From Deltaproteobacteria bacterium (GTDB taxonomy: Bacteria; Desulfobacterota; Desulfobacteria; Desulfobacterales; Desulfobacteraceae), in contig JAADHV010000123.1 of assembly GCA_013151635.1 (NCBI GenBank), forward strand, positions 1-53,423: a stretch of DNA of 53,423 bases, in the 5' to 3' direction. The notes beneath the pieces are model-generated. The model was not told the DNA's origin. It worked only from the letters and a program-made list of their open reading frames with translations, and made no database searches. A program made the position numbers and the translations under genes. Positions within the stretch are counted from its first letter, which is position 1. Every line of letters begins with the position of its first letter. Below, piece by piece: positions 9,213 through 18,044 of the stretch.

Positions 9213-12200
9213 TTTTTTTTTGTGTGTATTAAGAAAAGATATGAATTCCTGTATCTCCCTGACCCGGAATATGGGAAAACCTGAATTATTTTTAATAGTA
9301 TGGCAAAAATCAATACCTGCCTTTGCCAGAGCCATTCTGACAGAAACAAGAAAAGGGTATGAAATCCCCTGCCGGGAAACAATTGCGAAATCACCCGGCA
9401 TGGCTTTCTTGTCATCGTGCATGATCTGCTTTATCTTTTTTGCCACAAAAACAGCCTGTGAAGCTGTATCTTCTGCATGAACGATTTTCACAAGGGTCTT
9501 TTGCGGGATATTACAGGGATCAAGTTCCAGGGATTTTCTTTTCCTGTTTATGCGGCAGGGCCGGTCATTTTTCATCCTGGTTTTATTCAAGGCTATAAAT
9601 GAGGCCGACACCTTTATTATTGGATATGATGACCTGTAGTTTTCAACCAGGTAAAAAGTTTTGGCATCATAGTCATGTTTAAACTTTTTGATAAATAAAA
9701 GATTTGCATTTCGAAACCCGTATATGCTCTGGTCATCATCCCCGACCGCCATAATGGAAATCCTGGAGTCGCGATCCTTTTCAAGCCTTCCTGTCAGTGC
9801 AGAAATAAAAAGGTACTGCCTTTGATCAATATCCTGGTATTCGTCCACGAGAATATGCCTGTATCCTGCAAGGAAATATTCCCTTGCCTCGGAAGGGTCA
9901 ATGCCTGCTACTTCCCTGGTCCCGTTTAATATATCAATGGCCTCATCAATGATGTCATCAAAATTTTTAAGTTTGTTATCTGGTGTGTCATGAAAGGCTT
10001 TTTCCATCAATGACCTGCCGGTAAGTCTCATGGCAAAACCATGGTAGGTCATGGCAGTCACGGAATCTGCAGCTTTTCCCGCAAGCTTTTTGATCCTTTT
10101 TCTAAGCTCCAGCATGGCCTGGTGGTTAAAGCACAGGACCAGAATTGAAGACGGATCGACCGACTTGGCCTTTATCAGCCAGGCACACCTGTGTACAATG
10201 GTTTTTGTCTTGCCTGAACCCGGGCCCGCAAGCACCAGCATGTTTTTCCAGGGCGATGAGGCCACAATGGTTTCCTGGATATTATTTTCAAGGGACTGGA
10301 TGATATTTTTATAGGCTTCCTGGGTCATGGCGGTTGTTATGATTTTTTTCTGGCCGGGAAAATAGCGGGTGATAAAAGAATCGCAGGAAGATGAAAAATA
10401 ATCATTTACAAAATTCAAAGCTGTCTTTATCTTTTCCAGACCCAGCCTTGCAAATTTTTCCATGACATGGACCTGTATGTTCTTTTGTGCGTAATGGTGT
10501 GACAAGGGCTCATAATCCCCGCTGGTATACTGCCTTTTTTTACTTTCCTCCAGCATAGTAAGTGTCATGGCCTGCCTGAACACGCCAAGCCCGTTCTGCA
10601 GGGTAATGATTTTCAAGTCATGCAGGTATAAAAGGCTTTGTTCCACTAATAATCTTTTATCCCCCAAAAAACCTGAAAGAAAAATATCTGACACCATGGC
10701 CTCAAAAATGTCTGTAATGAAAAACTGTGCCAGGACCTCGGCCTTGCCTTTCCTCTGGTCAGCGGGAAGATTTAAAATGATTGTCTTAAGGATAATCCTT
10801 GCCGCCTGGTGCCGCAGCTCCACCCTTTTTTTAATCTCCTGCCAGGAAAACTTCACATATACCTGGAGCTGGTCAGTCCCCCTCCTACCGGTAATTTTTA
10901 TGCTTTTTCCAAGATTTTTCCCCTTATCATCAGCAATAGACCTTAAGATTCTTTCCACAATATTGGAATTGACATTTTCCAACCCTCTGTCTTTCAGGCG
11001 CTGTGACATGAGACGAAGGTTAAAAATGTCAGGCATGTCAGGGGCGGTCCATGAATCAGGGGCCATTTCTTCCATTAGCAGAACCATTTGCTTTTCAACA
11101 TCTGCAAGGTATTCAAAAGACTTTGGGGAACTTTGTTTCCCCTTTGGTTTTACAAAGGCTGACATGACAGCCCCCTGCCTTATCAGGCCAGCATTTGCCA
11201 TGTCAGAAAGCAGGCTTATGACATGACGCGAATCCAGGTATTTTTCCGGCAGGTTCCTTATGCTTCCAAGAGCCTGGCATATCTCGTCCGCCGATATAAG
11301 CGTATTGGGGTCGGCATTGAATAAAAAATTTAAAATAGTTATAAAAACAGCTTTCATGACAATGGAAAGGTTCAGCTTCTTTATTTTTTCTGCAGCTTCT
11401 TCCATGTTTTTCACAGCAGGTGCGCCCTTAAAAAAGAGTGTCCGGTTAAATGAACGTTCCAAAAAACCTTTTCTTTCGAGCCAGCTTATGCCGATCCTGG
11501 CCCTGGCGTCATTGCCGCCTGAATCAGTGTACCCGAGCAGGCGCATGATCTCGCCCGGGGTGATGACAATTTCAGGTGTTTTAGCCCCTCTTTTTTTCAA
11601 TATCCCAAGGATTTTTTTTATGTCCTTTATGGAAAGCTTTGAATAGGCATTTAAAGAGAACTGATTTTCTATATCCTCTTTTTCATATAGGAGGATGCAG
11701 TCCGAAGGTTCCATATCCCTTCCTGCACGGCCTGCCTCCTGGAGGTAATTTTCAAGGGAACCCGGAATATCAGCGTGGATGACAAGCCTTATATCCTTTT
11801 TGTCTATTCCCATGCCAAAGGCGTTTGTGGCACAGATCACAAAAATTTTTCCCTCTACAAAATCATCCTGGATATTTCTTTTATCAGGTTCACTTCTTCC
11901 TGCATGGAATGCCTCTGAAATAATACCTTTTTCATTTTTTGTGACCGGCCACACATGGAAATTAAGATTATCCCTTTGCACACCACCGGTAAAACACTCA
12001 AGGTCAATGGACAGTTTTTCTGTAAAATGGCTTACAATCTCTTCTATGACATCCTTTTTGGCAGTGGCTGTAAAAGCCCCCACAAGAGCCGGCCTTCCGC
12101 AGGCCCTGGTGTAATTTGCGATAAACTCGGAAACATGGAGATAATCAGGCCTGAAATCATGTCCCCACTTGGAAAGACAATGGGCCTCGTCAAACACCCA

Positions 12201-13445
12201 ATAGCCTATATCCCTTGATTTGATAAGCTTTGCAACACTGAAATTACGCAATTGTTCCGGGGAAATATATAAAATACCAATGTCACCCAGCCTTACTTTC
12301 TCTATCATAAGTCCCCGCTCAGGAAGGGTCAGACTGCCATTGATGGCTGCGGCTGTTTCTTTTCCGGTGGCCCTGTTTAAATTATCCACCTGGTCTTTCA
12401 TTAATGCCTTGAGAGGTGAAATAACAATTGTCAACTCGCCCAGCCTGTCATGCCTGTGAAGGGCCGGAATCTGGTAGCAGATGGATTTCCCCCCGCCCGT
12501 GGGCAGGATGCCAAGCAGGGACTTTCCTTTCAGGTTTGACTCAATGATTTGTTTTTGAAGTGGTCTTCCATCCGGCAGGGTTCTGTACTTTTCAAATCCG
12601 AAATATGTTTTTAATAATTTTCCCGGGTTATTGTATTTACGGCAAAACCCGCAGGATTCACTGCCGCATGAATATCGAAGTTTTCTTACAACCCCCCTGA
12701 TTTCCGGAAATTCATGCTTTACCCAGGGCGGTATGATGGAATTACCCCCTGCGACCTTTATCCAGGAAAGCACATAAGCTAGCAAAGGCCTTTTATCTCC
12801 ATGCCCGGAAAAATCTTCCCAGGTTTTCCCAAAACCTGTCCTGCATACTTTCTCTTTGGCAAAATCCTGGAATATTGTTTTTGCCTCCTTTGCCGTAGGG
12901 ACATTTTTTGTGAAAAGAAAAAACAAATCAAAAATTCCCTTTAACCTGATTTTTTCATCGCCAAAACAACCTTGCTCAAAGGCAAAGGCAAAAAACTCAT
13001 TCATACCCGGTTCTTTCTTATTCAGCTCCAGGAAAGCCGCCAACTGGTCTTCAAAAACAGCCAGGGCAAGCCTGGCATCAGCAATGGGATCATTTTTATA
13101 ATTTTTAACAAGCTTATAGTCTTTCACCAGTTTATGGTAGGGGTTTTCAGGAAAGGCAAGGGGGGATAAAAAAAGGGTGTCAATAACAGGAAGATTCAAA
13201 AAAAAGGCTTCCGGGAAAGCTTCCCTGGCAATGGGCAGGTCATGATTGACAATATTGTGGCCCAGGACATAATCTGCGCCTTTTGAAAATTCAGACAGAT
13301 CACCAAGTGCTGTTTTTAAATCCTTGATATCCTTTCTTTCAAAAGTTCTGTTCTTGAAAACCGCCCCTATGTGGTAGGTATTTCCATTGGGAACAGTCTC
13401 AAAATCAAGGGGAAGAATATTTTGTGGCCCTGGTTTTAAAATCAT
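9195..13445 (-). CDS. Exonuclease-RecQ-UvrD multidomain helicase (frame broken near its end)
   Basis: A 1416-codon frame combining three machines. (1) Residues about 10-130 are a DnaQ/RNase-T-like 3'-5' exonuclease fold: DFE (14-16), GHNIVNHD (62-69) and NDPIADA (118-124); the histidine usual five residues before the last aspartate is replaced here by Asn118. (2) Residues about 255-650 are a RecQ helicase preceded by cysteines 260, 265 and 268: Walker A GILPTGGGKS (312-321), DEAH (419-422), and QEAGRAGRD motif VI. (3) From about residue 1070 there is a UvrD-type helicase: GPGSGKTKT, VDEYQDID and GDDDQSIYGFRNA. The frame ends soon after an A9 run, before the last UvrD motifs, which continue in the +1 frame at 8378-9212. 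Such fusions are known in bacteria; the role is presumably DNA repair or recombination. Confidence 0.88.
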   Translation of the reverse strand: MILKPGPQNILPLDFETVPNGNTYHIGAVFKNRTFERKDIKDLKTALGDLSEFSKGADYVLGHNIVNHDLPIAREAFPEAFFLNLPVIDTLFLSPLAFPENPYHKLVKDYKLVKNYKNDPIADARLALAVFEDQLAAFLELNKKEPGMNEFFAFAFEQGCFGDEKIRLKGIFDLFFLFTKNVPTAKEAKTIFQDFAKEKVCRTGFGKTWEDFSGHGDKRPLLAYVLSWIKVAGGNSIIPPWVKHEFPEIRGVVRKLRYSCGSESCGFCRKYNNPGKLLKTYFGFEKYRTLPDGRPLQKQIIESNLKGKSLLGILPTGGGKSICYQIPALHRHDRLGELTIVISPLKALMKDQVDNLNRATGKETAAAINGSLTLPERGLMIEKVRLGDIGILYISPEQLRNFSVAKLIKSRDIGYWVFDEAHCLSKWGHDFRPDYLHVSEFIANYTRACGRPALVGAFTATAKKDVIEEIVSHFTEKLSIDLECFTGGVQRDNLNFHVWPVTKNEKGIISEAFHAGRSEPDKRNIQDDFVEGKIFVICATNAFGMGIDKKDIRLVIHADIPGSLENYLQEAGRAGRDMEPSDCILLYEKEDIENQFSLNAYSKLSIKDIKKILGILKKRGAKTPEIVITPGEIMRLLGYTDSGGNDARARIGISWLERKGFLERSFNRTLFFKGAPAVKNMEEAAEKIKKLNLSIVMKAVFITILNFLFNADPNTLISADEICQALGSIRNLPEKYLDSRHVISLLSDMANAGLIRQGAVMSAFVKPKGKQSSPKSFEYLADVEKQMVLLMEEMAPDSWTAPDMPDIFNLRLMSQRLKDRGLENVNSNIVERILRSIADDKGKNLGKSIKITGRRGTDQLQVYVKFSWQEIKKRVELRHQAARIILKTIILNLPADQRKGKAEVLAQFFITDIFEAMVSDIFLSGFLGDKRLLVEQSLLYLHDLKIITLQNGLGVFRQAMTLTMLEESKKRQYTSGDYEPLSHHYAQKNIQVHVMEKFARLGLEKIKTALNFVNDYFSSSCDSFITRYFPGQKKIITTAMTQEAYKNIIQSLENNIQETIVASSPWKNMLVLAGPGSGKTKTIVHRCAWLIKAKSVDPSSILVLCFNHQAMLELRKRIKKLAGKAADSVTAMTYHGFAMRLTGRSLMEKAFHDTPDNKLKNFDDIIDEAIDILNGTREVAGIDPSEAREYFLAGYRHILVDEYQDIDQRQYLFISALTGRLEKDRDSRISIMAVGDDDQSIYGFRNANLLFIKKFKHDYDAKTFYLVENYRSSYPIIKVSASFIALNKTRMKNDRPCRINRKRKSLELDPCNIPQKTLVKIVHAEDTASQAVFVAKKIKQIMHDDKKAMPGDFAIVSRQGISYPFLVSVRMALAKAGIDFCHTIKNNSGFPIFRVREIQEFISFLNTHKKKAHEAF
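9213..9221 (-). other. A9 homopolymer at the helicase frame break
   Basis: Nine consecutive T on the plus strand (nine A in the mRNA), encoding three lysines. One A fewer joins the two helicase frames without loss of motifs, giving ...THKKKRMRPSD.... It is a classic site for polymerase slippage, indel mutation or sequencing error. Confidence 0.85.
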
Positions 13446-13462
13446 GGTTTGTTTTTAAAGAA

Positions 13463-13663
13463 TCATATCGTCATGACAGCCTTTGCAGCGCTTCTGAAAG
13501 CAGAGCCAAGATTACCGGGTGATGCCGCATTTCCCACTGTCAGGATTTTTTTGTTTACTTTGCTTTGGGTGGCATATTTTGTTGGAAAAAGGGGCATGAT
13601 GATCCTGTTTTTCAGAGTACAATCCCCTATTTTCCCAGGTGAAAAAAGATGTGAAAGCTTCAT
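13463..13663 (-). pseudogene. Old Yellow Enzyme-family remnant with internal deletion
   Basis: The 66-codon frame reads as the two ends of one large enzyme. Residues 1-37 (LFSPGKIGDCTLKNRIIMPLF...) are the N-terminus of an NADH:flavin oxidoreductase/2-enoate reductase. Residues about 42-66 (VGNAASPGNLGSAFRSAAKA) look like the C-terminal FAD-domain end of the same roughly 650-aa class. The ribosome site AAGGGGAG and the ATG are intact, so a large in-frame deletion is more likely than chance similarity. The frame ends 17 bases before the helicase start on the same strand. A tiny translated peptide is possible, but without the TIM barrel it cannot be an active reductase. Confidence 0.65.
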
Positions 13664-13761
13664 ATCTCCCCTTTTAAATCATTGCTTAATAACCTGTATG
13701 GAGATCAATATCTTCTTTTATAATCCAAATCAGGCTCAACAGCAACGGATTTAAGCCTTTT

Positions 13762-15012
13762 TTAACTAAACCGGTGAATGCCAAAGGGGGCAATATTGAT
13801 CTCCGGCTTCTTGCCGCAGACCATGTCGCAGACTATTTTCCCGGTTCCGGTTGCCAGGGTCAACCCCAGCATGCCGTGACCAGTGGCAATAATCATGTTT
13901 TCCCAGGCAGGTGCCCGGTCTATTATGGGCATATCATCATAGGTCATGGGCCGGAGACCCGTCCATTCTTCAATAACAGGATACCCCGCAGGTTCCCTTA
14001 AAAAGGCGGTTGCACCCGAAATAAGCTTTGACAGCCGGTCAGGGTTTAAATAGTCATTGTGTCCTGAAAATTCCATTGTTCCGCCCAGGCGATAGGCGCT
14101 TTTCCAGGGGGTGGCCACCATATTGCTTTCATAAAGGATCAAGGGAAACAAAGGGCATATGCCGGGCCTTTCCATGGTGATGCTATAGCCCTTTCCCGGC
14201 TGTACCGGCAGGTCCAGCTTCAATTGTTTTAAGGTCTGACAGGTCCATGCACCGGTTGCCAGTACAAAGGCATCGGCCTTAAAATTTCCCTTGGCAGTGT
14301 TTACCCCGGTCACTGCATTGCCGTTAATTTCAAAGTCCGACACTTTGCAGTATTCTTCTATGATTACCCCTTTTTGGCTCAAATATTTCCGCCAGGAAGC
14401 CATGAGCATGTCCGGCCTGAGATGCCAGTCTGTTTCATTGAGCCAGGCACCTTCGACATCATCGGAAATGGCAGGCTCAAGTTCCTGCAGCTCTTTTTTA
14501 TCAATTTTTTTTGCCCCCATGCCATAGGTGCCCAGAAAAGCACTTGTTTTTCCATAGTTTTTAAAATTTTTACTTTTCTTGAAAACGGTTAGCAGTCCTT
14601 TTTTTTCAAAATCGCAGTTTATCTCCTCCAATGCCATCAGTGTATCAAAAAGGCTGATAGAGTAGTGCAGGAGTTCATATTTTTCGCCTGCTGCCCGTGT
14701 CATATGGGAGCTGTTACACTTAAAAGCAAATTTCAACAGCCAGATCAAACGTTTTATATCCCAGGCGGGTTTAATATAAAGAGGAGACGTCCTTTTCAAA
14801 GTTCTTATAATTTCATGGCTGACCGTTCCTGGAGAACACAAAGGGATGACATCGCTGAAATAAAGCAGGCCGCAGTTCCCATGTGAAGCCCCGTCTCCTA
14901 TGGCCTCTTTTTCAATTATTCTGACACTGGCCCCATTTTCTATTAAATAGTGTGCGCAGGCAAGTCCGATGACCCCGCCACCGATAATAATGACTTCTTT
15001 TTTCGATCCCAT
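13762..15012 (-). CDS. DadA-like FAD-dependent D-amino-acid dehydrogenase
   Basis: FAD-dependent amine/amino-acid oxidoreductase of the DAO superfamily, 416 aa. The N-terminal FAD-binding motif VIIIGGGVIGLACAHYLIENGASVRIIEKE is at about residues 6-35, followed by GASHGNCGLL. The C-terminal TGLRPMTYDDMPIIDRAP and ATGHGMLGLTLATGTGK close the FAD fold as in DadA, which oxidatively deaminates D-amino acids and passes electrons to the respiratory chain. I chose the ATG at 15012 over the longer frame because AAGGAAA lies about nine bases upstream and the family begins there. It is divergent from a GntR regulator and near an amino-acid transporter, which supports a role in amino-acid use. Glycine or a substituted amino acid are alternative substrates. 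Confidence 0.8.
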   Translation of the reverse strand: MGSKKEVIIIGGGVIGLACAHYLIENGASVRIIEKEAIGDGASHGNCGLLYFSDVIPLCSPGTVSHEIIRTLKRTSPLYIKPAWDIKRLIWLLKFAFKCNSSHMTRAAGEKYELLHYSISLFDTLMALEEINCDFEKKGLLTVFKKSKNFKNYGKTSAFLGTYGMGAKKIDKKELQELEPAISDDVEGAWLNETDWHLRPDMLMASWRKYLSQKGVIIEEYCKVSDFEINGNAVTGVNTAKGNFKADAFVLATGAWTCQTLKQLKLDLPVQPGKGYSITMERPGICPLFPLILYESNMVATPWKSAYRLGGTMEFSGHNDYLNPDRLSKLISGATAFLREPAGYPVIEEWTGLRPMTYDDMPIIDRAPAWENMIIATGHGMLGLTLATGTGKIVCDMVCGKKPEINIAPFGIHRFS

Positions 15013-15106
15013 GATGAATTTTCCTTTTGTTAACAAATACAAAAAACAGGGGCACAATAAAATTGTTTTCCAAAGAATTCAATAAAAATAGCATTGTTGC
15101 CGGCGT

Positions 15107-15112
15107 ATTATA
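15107..15112 (-). promoter_or_regulatory. Possible -10 box of the dadA-like gene
   Basis: A consensus TATAAT on the minus strand, 95 bp upstream of the dadA-like start. No clear -35 box is present. It lies back to back with the GntR promoter. Confidence 0.35.
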
Positions 15113-15134
15113 AAAAAAATATTTGAAAAAAATG

Positions 15135-15172
15135 TTGACAAATAGAAAAACATCAAGTTATGTATACATTAA
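15135..15172 (+). promoter_or_regulatory. gntR promoter overlapped by a GntR operator
   Basis: TTGACA at 15135-15140 is followed by a 17-base spacer and a -10 box TTATGT at 15158-15163. The -10 box is embedded in TTATGTATACATTAA (15158-15172), whose core ATGTATACAT is a perfect palindrome of the form bound by FCD-type GntR regulators. A repressor there would block its own gene. The same 15 bases recur at 15890-15904. Confidence 0.65.
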
Positions 15173-15191
15173 TGTCTTTAAGGAGAGCCTG

Positions 15192-15851
15192 ATGGCAAAA
15201 AAGAACCTGGAAGAATTTGCATACAAATCAATCATAAAATTAATTCTTGAAAATTACTTCAAGCCTGGTGATTTCCTTCTGGAAACAGAACTTGCTGAAT
15301 TTCTTAAACTTAGCAGGACCCCGGTCAGGCATGCCCTGGGCCGGCTTGTAGCCGAAGGGTTTCTGGACAAGAAAAAAAAGAAAGGCTGCTTTATTCCCTC
15401 ACCAAGTCCTGAGGATGCCAGGAATGTATTCTATGCAAGGGAACATATTGAAGGTCTGACAGCGGCGTCAGCCGCGTGCCATGCCACAGACAGGGATATT
15501 AAGTATCTCTATGGCCTGATCGAAAAAGAAAAAAATGTCGAATGCCCGGGGACTCAGGACGCAAAAATGACCTATGTCTCTATTAACGAAAGCTTTCATC
15601 TCGGCATTGCAAGGATCAGTCTCAACAAATACCTGGAACAGTATTGCCGGCACAGTTTCTGGCGGTCGAATACCTATATCTTCTTTTTCGACAACTACTA
15701 TACCGGACTGGATTCAGGCGGGCAGAAAACCGGGCCAAGGCAACATATTGAAATTGCAGAGGCCATTGAAAACAGGAACGAAGAAAAGGCGGGCAATCTA
15801 ATGAGACAGCATGTGAGAACCACCTTTGAAAAATTGTTTTTAACCATATAA
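15192..15851 (+). CDS. GntR-family regulator (FCD domain)
   Basis: Transcription factor of 219 aa. The winged helix-turn-helix is at about residues 5-75 (ETELAEFLKLSRTPVRHALGRLVAEGFL) and is followed by an all-helical FCD ligand domain (ESFHLGIARISLNKYLEQYC, then RQHIEIAEAIENRNEEKAGNLMRQHVRTT). The histidines in these last segments sit where FCD proteins bind a metal and an organic-acid effector. I chose the ATG at 15192 because AGGAG (15181-15185) is six bases upstream. The longer frame to 15123 would place the promoter inside the gene. It probably controls itself and the saccharopine-dehydrogenase-like/ABC-transporter operon downstream. Confidence 0.88.
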   Translation: MAKKNLEEFAYKSIIKLILENYFKPGDFLLETELAEFLKLSRTPVRHALGRLVAEGFLDKKKKKGCFIPSPSPEDARNVFYAREHIEGLTAASAACHATDRDIKYLYGLIEKEKNVECPGTQDAKMTYVSINESFHLGIARISLNKYLEQYCRHSFWRSNTYIFFFDNYYTGLDSGGQKTGPRQHIEIAEAIENRNEEKAGNLMRQHVRTTFEKLFLTI

Positions 15852-15889
15852 AAAAACAGCAGGCCTGGTTCAGGCAGAACTCCGGCCAT

Positions 15890-15904
15890 TTATGTATACA
15901 TTAA
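15890..15904. promoter_or_regulatory. Second GntR operator candidate
   Basis: TTATGTATACATTAA, identical over 15 bases to the site on the gntR promoter. It lies 21 bases before the start of the saccharopine-dehydrogenase-like gene. The gap between gntR and that gene is 73 bases. Confidence 0.6.
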
Positions 15905-15924
15905 AGAATACTGAAAAGGGAAAA

Positions 15925-17100
15925 ATGAAAATACTTATTCTTGGCGGGTGCGGGCTTCAGGGAAGAACAGCTCTTTATGACCTGTCATCTGATCCTGACG
16001 TCACCCATATCATATGTGCGGATATCAGGTTGGATGGCCTGGAAAAAATAAAAAAATTCACTGATATGAGCAAAATTTCAGCTGTAACATTAGATGTCAG
16101 AAATAAGGATGCTCTTATAGACCTTTACCGGAAGGTCGATGTGGTCATGGATCTTCTTCCAAAAGATTTTAAGCGGTTTGTCAATCAGGCTGCCCTGGAA
16201 GCAAAAGTCAGTGTGGTTAATACCAATTACGCCTTTAATTCGGGAAATCTTGATGTACAGGCAAAAAAGGCCGGAATTGCCATCATGCCCGAATGTGGCC
16301 TGGATCCCGGAATTGACCTTGTGATTTACGGCGATGCAATAAACAGGTTTGATGAAGTTCAGGTAATAAATTCGTATTGTGGCGGATTTCCCGAGAAAAA
16401 AGCCTGCACAAATCCCATGAACTACAAATTGTCATGGACATGGAAAGGGGTGTTAAGTTCCCTTGTGAGAGAGGCCAGGATCATCAGGGACAAGAAAATT
16501 ATTGAGATTCCGGCCATGAACCAGCACGATGAAGAGTATCTTGCCACCATCAATTTTCCGGGGTTAGGAGAGTTGGAAGCCATTCCCAACGGCGATGCCG
16601 TATATTTTACAGACCTGTTGGGCCTGACCGGCACCATCATACAGACGGGCCGCTATTCTCTCAGGTGGCCTGGCTGGAGTGCTTTCTGGAGACCCTTAAA
16701 ATACCTGGGCTTTTTAAATGAAGCCCCGGTGGCGGGGCTTGCCGGCAAAGTCACACCTCTTGAGTTCCTTGATAAGCTTTTAGGGCCTCAGCTGGAATAC
16801 AAGGATGATGAAAAAGACCTGACCGTCATGATCAATGTATTTGAGGGCATCAAGGACAAAAAAAAGAAAAGATTCACCAGCACCATGCTCATTAAAAGGG
16901 ACCTTGACACGGGAATAATGGCCATGAGCAAAGGCGTGGGATACACCGCCGCCATTGTGGCCAGAATGATTGCTAAAGGTGAGATCAAAGAAAAAGGACT
17001 GCTTTCACCGATAAGGCATATTCCTGCCAAAAAATTTATGGCCAGCCTGAAGAAAAGAGGCATACAGATCAATGAGGAAACCCTGATCCTGGAAGAATAA
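15925..17100 (+). CDS. Saccharopine dehydrogenase-like NAD(P)-dependent enzyme
   Basis: Oxidoreductase of 391 aa with an N-terminal Rossmann motif ILILGGCGLQGRTALYDL (about residues 3-20) and the typical saccharopine-dehydrogenase segment PECGLDPGIDLVIYG (about 124-138). Family members act on amino-acid C-N bonds (saccharopine, carboxynorspermidine, or lysine 6-dehydrogenase); the size fits all three. The position, first in line with a polar amino-acid ABC transporter and next to a DadA-like enzyme, points to amino-acid catabolism, with lysine or a diamino acid as a guess. The start at 15925 is preferred to the ATG at 15892: AAGGG is four bases upstream, and the 15892 codon lies within the operator palindrome. 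Confidence 0.75.
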   Translation: MKILILGGCGLQGRTALYDLSSDPDVTHIICADIRLDGLEKIKKFTDMSKISAVTLDVRNKDALIDLYRKVDVVMDLLPKDFKRFVNQAALEAKVSVVNTNYAFNSGNLDVQAKKAGIAIMPECGLDPGIDLVIYGDAINRFDEVQVINSYCGGFPEKKACTNPMNYKLSWTWKGVLSSLVREARIIRDKKIIEIPAMNQHDEEYLATINFPGLGELEAIPNGDAVYFTDLLGLTGTIIQTGRYSLRWPGWSAFWRPLKYLGFLNEAPVAGLAGKVTPLEFLDKLLGPQLEYKDDEKDLTVMINVFEGIKDKKKKRFTSTMLIKRDLDTGIMAMSKGVGYTAAIVARMIAKGEIKEKGLLSPIRHIPAKKFMASLKKRGIQINEETLILEE

Positions 17101-17157
17101 TTTTATTGAAAAAAAGGAGTTGTCTGATAAAACGTAAATCAAAAAAAGGAGAAAAAA

Positions 17158-17961
17158 ATGAAATTGAAAAAATTGGTATCAATCATCCTTGTCATGTCAT
17201 TGGCGTTATTTTTTACCGGGATTTGTTTTGCCGGAACCTTGAGCGAGATTGTGAAACGGGGGGAACTGCGCGTGGCAGTTCAGTCCGGTTCCGCTCCCTA
17301 TGCCTTTTTTGACAAGAAAGGAGAACAGGCAGGATCCATGATCGATTTTACAAAAGGAATGGCAGATGCCATGGGGGTAAAACTCAAAGTCCTGGATTTT
17401 GACTGGGACGGCCTTATTCCAGCCCTCCTGTCCGGTAAAGCTGACGTGCTGGCAGCAGACATGACACCAACCCTTAAACGGGCACTCAAAATCTCTTTTA
17501 CTGATCCCTGGATCTATGTCCAGCCCTGTGTTTTTACCAAGGCAGGAGCTAGTTATAAGACCCTTGAAGATGTTAACAAATCCGGTGTCACAGTTGGGGT
17601 CCTCTTAGGTTCCACCGGTGAAACTATTGCTAAAAAATACCTGCCCAACGCAAAGATAAAATCTTATAAAGGCGGTGGCAGGATGATTGTCCAGGCGCTG
17701 CTTGCCGGTCATGTGGATGCGGGTGTCAATGATGACCTCGCGGTTCTTACCGTACTGCCGGATTTTCCGCCCAATTCCATTCGCCTTCTGGACAAACGCC
17801 TGGGGCAGGGTAAAGACCCGCTTGCCTTTGCAGTCCGCCAGGAGTCTGTAAACCTATGGCAGTGGATCAACCTCTATTTCAAAACCATCCGGGCCAATGG
17901 CACCTATGATAAGAATATTTCCTATTGGATGAAAGGTGTTGAGTGGAAAAAGGATCATTAA
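17158..17961 (+). CDS. Amino-acid ABC transporter substrate-binding protein
   Basis: Periplasmic binding protein of family 3 (polar amino acids), 267 aa. Residues 1-23 are a signal peptide ending FAG. The first lobe begins LSEIVKRGELRVAVQSGSAPYAFFDKKGEQAG, and the hinge and second lobe contain GVLLGSTGETIAKKYLP and AGVNDDLAVLTVLP. The family signature region around DFDWDGLIPALLSGKADVLAADMTPTLKRA is intact. AGGAG at 17147-17151 supports the start. It is the first component of a complete transporter with two permeases and an ATPase. Substrate specificity cannot be read directly. Confidence 0.88.
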   Translation: MKLKKLVSIILVMSLALFFTGICFAGTLSEIVKRGELRVAVQSGSAPYAFFDKKGEQAGSMIDFTKGMADAMGVKLKVLDFDWDGLIPALLSGKADVLAADMTPTLKRALKISFTDPWIYVQPCVFTKAGASYKTLEDVNKSGVTVGVLLGSTGETIAKKYLPNAKIKSYKGGGRMIVQALLAGHVDAGVNDDLAVLTVLPDFPPNSIRLLDKRLGQGKDPLAFAVRQESVNLWQWINLYFKTIRANGTYDKNISYWMKGVEWKKDH

Positions 17962-17999
17962 CCGCTTGATTTCATAAGGTTTAAGCAAAATTAAATAAT

Positions 18000-18029
18000 G
18001 GTGCACACCCTTTCCTATGGGCGTGCACC
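18000..18029 (+). other. Stable hairpin between binding protein and permease genes
   Basis: GGTGCACACCC (18000-18010) pairs with GGGCGTGCACC (18019-18029), 10 of 11 positions, with an 8-base loop. No T-run follows. Such elements often protect the 3' end of the abundant binding-protein mRNA. Confidence 0.7.
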
Positions 18030-18044
18030 CATAAACCCGAACGG

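Noticed and set aside
13449-13754. Plus-strand 101-codon frame opposite the Old Yellow Enzyme remnant
   Set aside because: It is the complement of the remnant's coding sequence; the minus strand gives a recognisable protein and a ribosome site.
13729-13757. Hairpin AGGCTCAA/TTAAGCCT followed by T6 on the plus strand
   Set aside because: No plus-strand gene lies upstream, and on the minus strand no T-run follows the stem, so it does not clearly end the dadA-like gene.
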